15,315 bases of DNA from UBA5738 sp964470995. GTDB lineage: Bacteria; Patescibacteriota; Minisyncoccia; Minisyncoccales; UBA5738. This document shows, one piece after another, positions 13,757 through 15,315 of this stretch (the first letter of the stretch is position 1; the number at the start of each line of letters is the position of its first letter). The translations under genes were made by a program, and so were the position numbers. The stretch spans positions 1 through 15,315 of the forward strand of contig CAYYEP010000019.1 in the NCBI GenBank assembly GCA_964470995.1. The letters run 5' to 3'. The notes beneath the pieces were generated by a model that saw nothing but the letters and a program-made list of their open reading frames with translations, ran no database searches and was not told where the DNA came from.

Positions 13757-13828
13757 TGCGTTTGCCAGGATTTGAACCTGGATTTTGGGACTGGAAGTCC
13801 CAATGGATAACCGTTACCCCACAAACGC
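13757..13828 (-). tRNA. tRNA-Gly (anticodon TCC)
   Basis: A regular 72-nt cloverleaf including the discriminator: acceptor GCGTTTG/CAAACGC (7 perfect pairs), T8, D loop with G18-G19, anticodon stem TGGGA/TCCCA with loop CTTCCAG (T33, TCC, A37), 4-nt variable loop, T arm CCAGG/CCTGG with loop TTCAAAT. The D stem has only its two inner pairs. The discriminator is A, whereas bacterial tRNA-Gly usually has U. CCA is not encoded. It reads GGA codons. Third in a cluster of four, 6 nt after the Thr-like gene. Confidence 0.9.
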
Positions 13829-13834
13829 ACAAAC

Positions 13835-13908
13835 CGCCGGTAACCGGCGTCAAACCAGAATTTCAACCCTTACAAGAAGGCGCTCTTTATAACTTGAGCT
13901 ATACCGAC
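13835..13908 (-). tRNA. Divergent tRNA, Thr(TGT)-like
   Basis: The acceptor GTCGGTA/TACCGGC pairs fully (one G-U), the D stem GCTC/GAGC is perfect, and the loop reads CTTGTAA, typical of tRNA-Thr(UGU). Other parts are off: the D loop (AAGTTATAAA) lacks the G18-G19 pair, the T loop is TTTGACG (C56 replaced by T), the T stem has one mismatch, and the anticodon stem is poor in the Thr register (wobbles plus a C-U mismatch, base 26 missing). A one-base shift would read GTA (Tyr), but a short variable loop argues against bacterial tRNA-Tyr. Either a decaying tRNA or one with a rebuilt elbow. CCA is not encoded. Confidence 0.65.
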
Positions 13909-13911
13909 TCA

Positions 13912-13983
13912 CGCCCCCGACAGGGCTCGAACCTGTGATCCCGCGACGCTACCGCGGCACTCTTCCATCTGAGTTACGGGAGC
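13912..13983 (-). tRNA. tRNA with anticodon AGC (Ala by anticodon)
   Basis: A full 72-nt cloverleaf including the discriminator: acceptor GCTCCCG/CGGGGGC with a U3-G70 wobble, D stem ACTC/GAGT and loop AGATGGAA with G18-G19 and A21, anticodon stem CCGCG/CGCGG, loop GTAGCGT (T33, AGC, G37), T arm ACAGG/CCTGT with loop TTCGAGC. The discriminator is G and no CCA is encoded. A34 is rare in bacteria outside tRNA-Arg(ACG), and the alanine identity pair G3-U70 is not present (it is reversed to U3-G70). First gene of the cluster, 3 nt before the Thr-like gene. Confidence 0.82.
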
Positions 13984-14001
13984 ATTTCAAACTGGCAAAA
14001 G

Positions 14002-14028
14002 ATTATCAAATTATTTCATTAAAGTCAA
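14002..14028 (-). promoter_or_regulatory. Probable promoter of the tRNA cluster, inside the end of the zinc-ribbon gene
   Basis: TTGACT (14028-14023) and GATAAT (14007-14002) are 15 bp apart on the minus strand; spacing is 17 bp if TAATCT is taken as -10. The predicted start near 13995 is about 12 nt before the first tRNA. The -35 lies within the last codons of the zinc-ribbon gene. Confidence 0.5.
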
Positions 14029-14497
14029 TGTTTTCATTTTCTGGGTTAAGATTCTCTAGTTTGGGATTAAGCGGCTTATTTTTTAAATTATCGCCACGAA
14101 AGTCCGGGTCGCGGCGGTACAATTCATAAACTAAAAACGCGATCTCTTCGGCCTGCTTGACCAGATGTCCCATCCCCTCTTCAAATTCGGCCTCGGTTAA
14201 CTGGCGCGAAATAAACTCATTAACATCTTTTGGTTTTTCAATTTCGAGATTGTCGAAAAGCTCAAAAATTATTCCCTGAACCAGGTCGGCCGCGGAGCCA
14301 GAGAACCAGGAGTCGGGGAAATACGCGCCGTAAAGTTGTTTGTGGTCTTTCATAGTCGCGATAGTGGCCTCGACAAACCCGAACGACTCGGCGGCGCAAG
14401 CGCCGCATTTGGGGCAACAGCAATCTGCACAAAAAGAAATGAATTCCGCGCCGCACTCCTTGCAGACGGTTCCTTGATAATTGAGGTGAATTGGCAT
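14006..14497 (-). CDS. Small zinc-ribbon protein of unknown function
   Basis: 163 residues. The N-terminus has eight cysteines in 23 residues: C12-x2-C15, C23-x2-C26, C27, C28-x2-C31-x2-C34, enough for two zinc sites or one zinc ribbon with spare cysteines. A mostly helical, acidic segment follows (YFPDSWFSG near 59-67, then IIFELFDNLEIEKP and the helix EEIAFLVYELYRRD near 120-134) and an Asn/Leu/Glu-rich low-complexity tail (NKPLNPKLENLNPENEN). No signal peptide or membrane helix. Its job may be nucleic-acid or protein binding, judged only from the zinc ribbon. It lies between the HD-domain gene and the tRNA cluster, 64 bp after the former. I do not recognise a named family. Confidence 0.75.
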   Translation of the reverse strand: MPIHLNYQGTVCKECGAEFISFCADCCCPKCGACAAESFGFVEATIATMKDHKQLYGAYFPDSWFSGSAADLVQGIIFELFDNLEIEKPKDVNEFISRQLTEAEFEEGMGHLVKQAEEIAFLVYELYRRDPDFRGDNLKNKPLNPKLENLNPENENIDFNEII

Positions 14498-14513
14498 GGA
14501 TTACTAGTTTTTT

Positions 14514-14549
14514 AAGGTTTCCCCCTGCAAGATTGCAAGGTGAAACCTT
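14514..14549. repeat. AAGGT nested palindrome, element 4
   Basis: Outer arms AAGGTTTC (14514-14521) and GAAACCTT (14542-14549) enclose an inner hairpin, CCCTGCAA and TTGCAAGG, with one mismatch and a 2-nt loop. It lies in the 64-bp spacer between the HD-domain gene and the zinc-ribbon gene. On the minus strand six As follow it, so it is not a terminator for these genes. Confidence 0.75.
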
Positions 14550-14561
14550 GCCATACTGGAT

Positions 14562-15164
14562 TTAATTATTTTTTTTATTTAATCTTTTATCGGCAACCGC
14601 GGCGATCTCGGGAATCGCCAGCCACCAGTCTTGGATATTGCTTTGTTCGATGGCGGCCAATATTTTTTTGGCCGAATCGGTTTTTAAGCTATCACGCATA
14701 CCGTTGATGAAAAACAACGCGGAACGGCATCCCGACTGTTCGTAAACTTTAGCCTGCAAGGCTAAGTCCAGGAAGTCGGCATCATGGACAACTATTGCTT
14801 CTTTGGTTTTCCCGTCCTCAAGTTCCTGGAAGGCGGCCGCCAGATTGGCGGACATTGGCAAGCCCTCGATTTGCGCCAGCGCGGCTCCGGCCTTGCCATT
14901 GGTGCCGCGGTAAATACGGGTAATCCAGTTGTGATCGCCCTCGCGCACCTCGCTGGCATCATGAAACAACGCCAGCGCGGCGGCATGATCGGGATTCGCA
15001 CCCTCCATCGCGGCCAGAACATAGGCAATTTGAGCGCACGCGGCCGTATGTTCGGCCAAGGATTCCGGGCTCTTGATACCGATCCTTTGCCAGCCGCTGC
15101 GCGGCGACCGTTTTTGTTCGTTTAATTCAAACAAAAAATCGGCGATTCTTTTGAACATATCCAT
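14562..15164 (-). CDS. HD-domain metal-dependent phosphohydrolase (YfbR/HDDC2-like)
   Basis: 200 residues, all-helical, with the HD-superfamily metal ligands in order: H39 (SLAEHTAACAQIAYVLA), H68-D69 (ALALFHDASEVREGDH, with E72) and a late Asp in VVHDADFLDLALQ (D128/D130). The spacing H...HDASE...GD...D resembles 5'-deoxynucleotidases of the YfbR/HDDC2 group, which remove phosphate from deoxynucleoside monophosphates. That substrate is inference from similarity; other HD proteins act on cyclic nucleotides or (p)ppGpp. The start MDMFKRIADFLFEL at 15164 suits the family; Met3 is an equal option. No Shine-Dalgarno is visible. The 76-bp spacer before it holds the GTATATAC array, so the gene may be regulated by whatever binds there. 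Confidence 0.85.
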   Translation of the reverse strand: MDMFKRIADFLFELNEQKRSPRSGWQRIGIKSPESLAEHTAACAQIAYVLAAMEGANPDHAAALALFHDASEVREGDHNWITRIYRGTNGKAGAALAQIEGLPMSANLAAAFQELEDGKTKEAIVVHDADFLDLALQAKVYEQSGCRSALFFINGMRDSLKTDSAKKILAAIEQSNIQDWWLAIPEIAAVADKRLNKKNN

Positions 15165-15195
15165 GGTTTTGATTTATTTTCGGCCAATCGGAAAA

Positions 15196-15236
15196 GTATA
15201 TACTTAGTATATACTAAGTATATACACGGTATATAC
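15196..15236. promoter_or_regulatory. Array of four GTATATAC palindromes at exact 11-bp spacing (probable operator)
   Basis: GTATATAC, an 8-bp perfect palindrome, starts at 15196, 15207, 15218 and 15229. The first three copies with their linkers form a perfect 30-bp palindrome (15196-15225). The array sits 32 bp upstream of the HD-domain start and 5 bp after the preceding stop codon. On the minus strand several TATACT -10-like hexamers lie inside it, so a bound protein would cover the promoter. Tandem 8-bp palindromes recall operators of ribbon-helix-helix repressors such as MetJ; the analogy is inference. Confidence 0.7.
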
Positions 15237-15240
15237 TTGG

Positions 15241-15315
15241 CTACTTTCTTTCCACCACGATGGTGCAGTTGGCGATCAATGCCGCCAATGCACCCACCGC
15301 GGCCAGCACGGGCGC
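15241..15315 (-). CDS. C-terminal fragment of an unidentified membrane protein
   Basis: The minus strand is open from the window edge to TAG at 15243-15241, giving 24 residues that end in ANCTIVVERK. The segment VLAAVGALAALIA looks like a transmembrane helix followed by a short charged tail. GC content and codon use match the neighbouring genes. The fragment is too short to name a family. Confidence 0.5.
   Translation of the reverse strand, partial: APVLAAVGALAALIANCTIVVERK

Noticed and set aside
13521..13853. 110-codon minus-strand frame over the tRNA region
   Set aside because: It overlaps tRNA-Gly, the 113-nt tRNA-like element and the terminator, and its sequence is a translation of these RNAs.

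Overview
The window reads as a chromosomal piece from an uncultivated bacterium, most likely of the Candidate Phyla Radiation (Patescibacteria, Parcubacteria-like). That is an inference from the giant secreted fibre protein with NVGIGTT and NTTG repeats, the short AT-rich spacers built of degenerate repeats, the weak ribosome binding sites and the scaffolded assembly. Every gene I can support is on the minus strand, so transcription runs from high to low coordinates.

In transcription order: the C-terminal end of an unidentified membrane protein (15241-15315); a spacer with four GTATATAC palindromes set exactly 11 bp apart (15196-15236); an HD-domain phosphohydrolase (14562-15164); a small eight-cysteine zinc-ribbon protein (14006-14497); a tight cluster of four tRNA or tRNA-like genes (13634-13983) closed by a strong intrinsic terminator; a near-consensus promoter (13558-13586) leading to a PD-(D/E)XK nuclease-fold protein (12928-13437) and leuS (10391-12829); glmS with its own promoter (8255-10096); iorA (6456-8135) and iorB (5525-6136), the two subunits of indolepyruvate:ferredoxin oxidoreductase; and a very large secreted fibre-like protein that starts at 5231 and is still open at base 1 (at least 1743 residues).

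The protein genes are a mix of housekeeping (leuS, glmS), 2-oxoacid oxidation (iorAB) and cell-surface display (the fibre). IorA ends before the C-terminal ferredoxin domain usual for the family. A 100-N gap between iorA and iorB is flanked by an identical 55-bp sequence, so it is almost certainly an unmerged contig overlap and not missing DNA.

The least ordinary parts are non-coding. The tRNA cluster holds a regular tRNA-Gly(TCC), a tRNA with the rare bacterial anticodon AGC that lacks the G3-U70 alanine determinant, a Thr-like tRNA missing the usual elbow bases, and a 113-nt tRNA-like element with two extra hairpins. A family of 36-39 bp nested palindromes with AAGGT/ACCTT ends occurs four times in spacers. 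Three spacers carry short direct repeats with a 10- or 11-bp period. I see no CRISPR array, transposase, prophage genes or rRNA.
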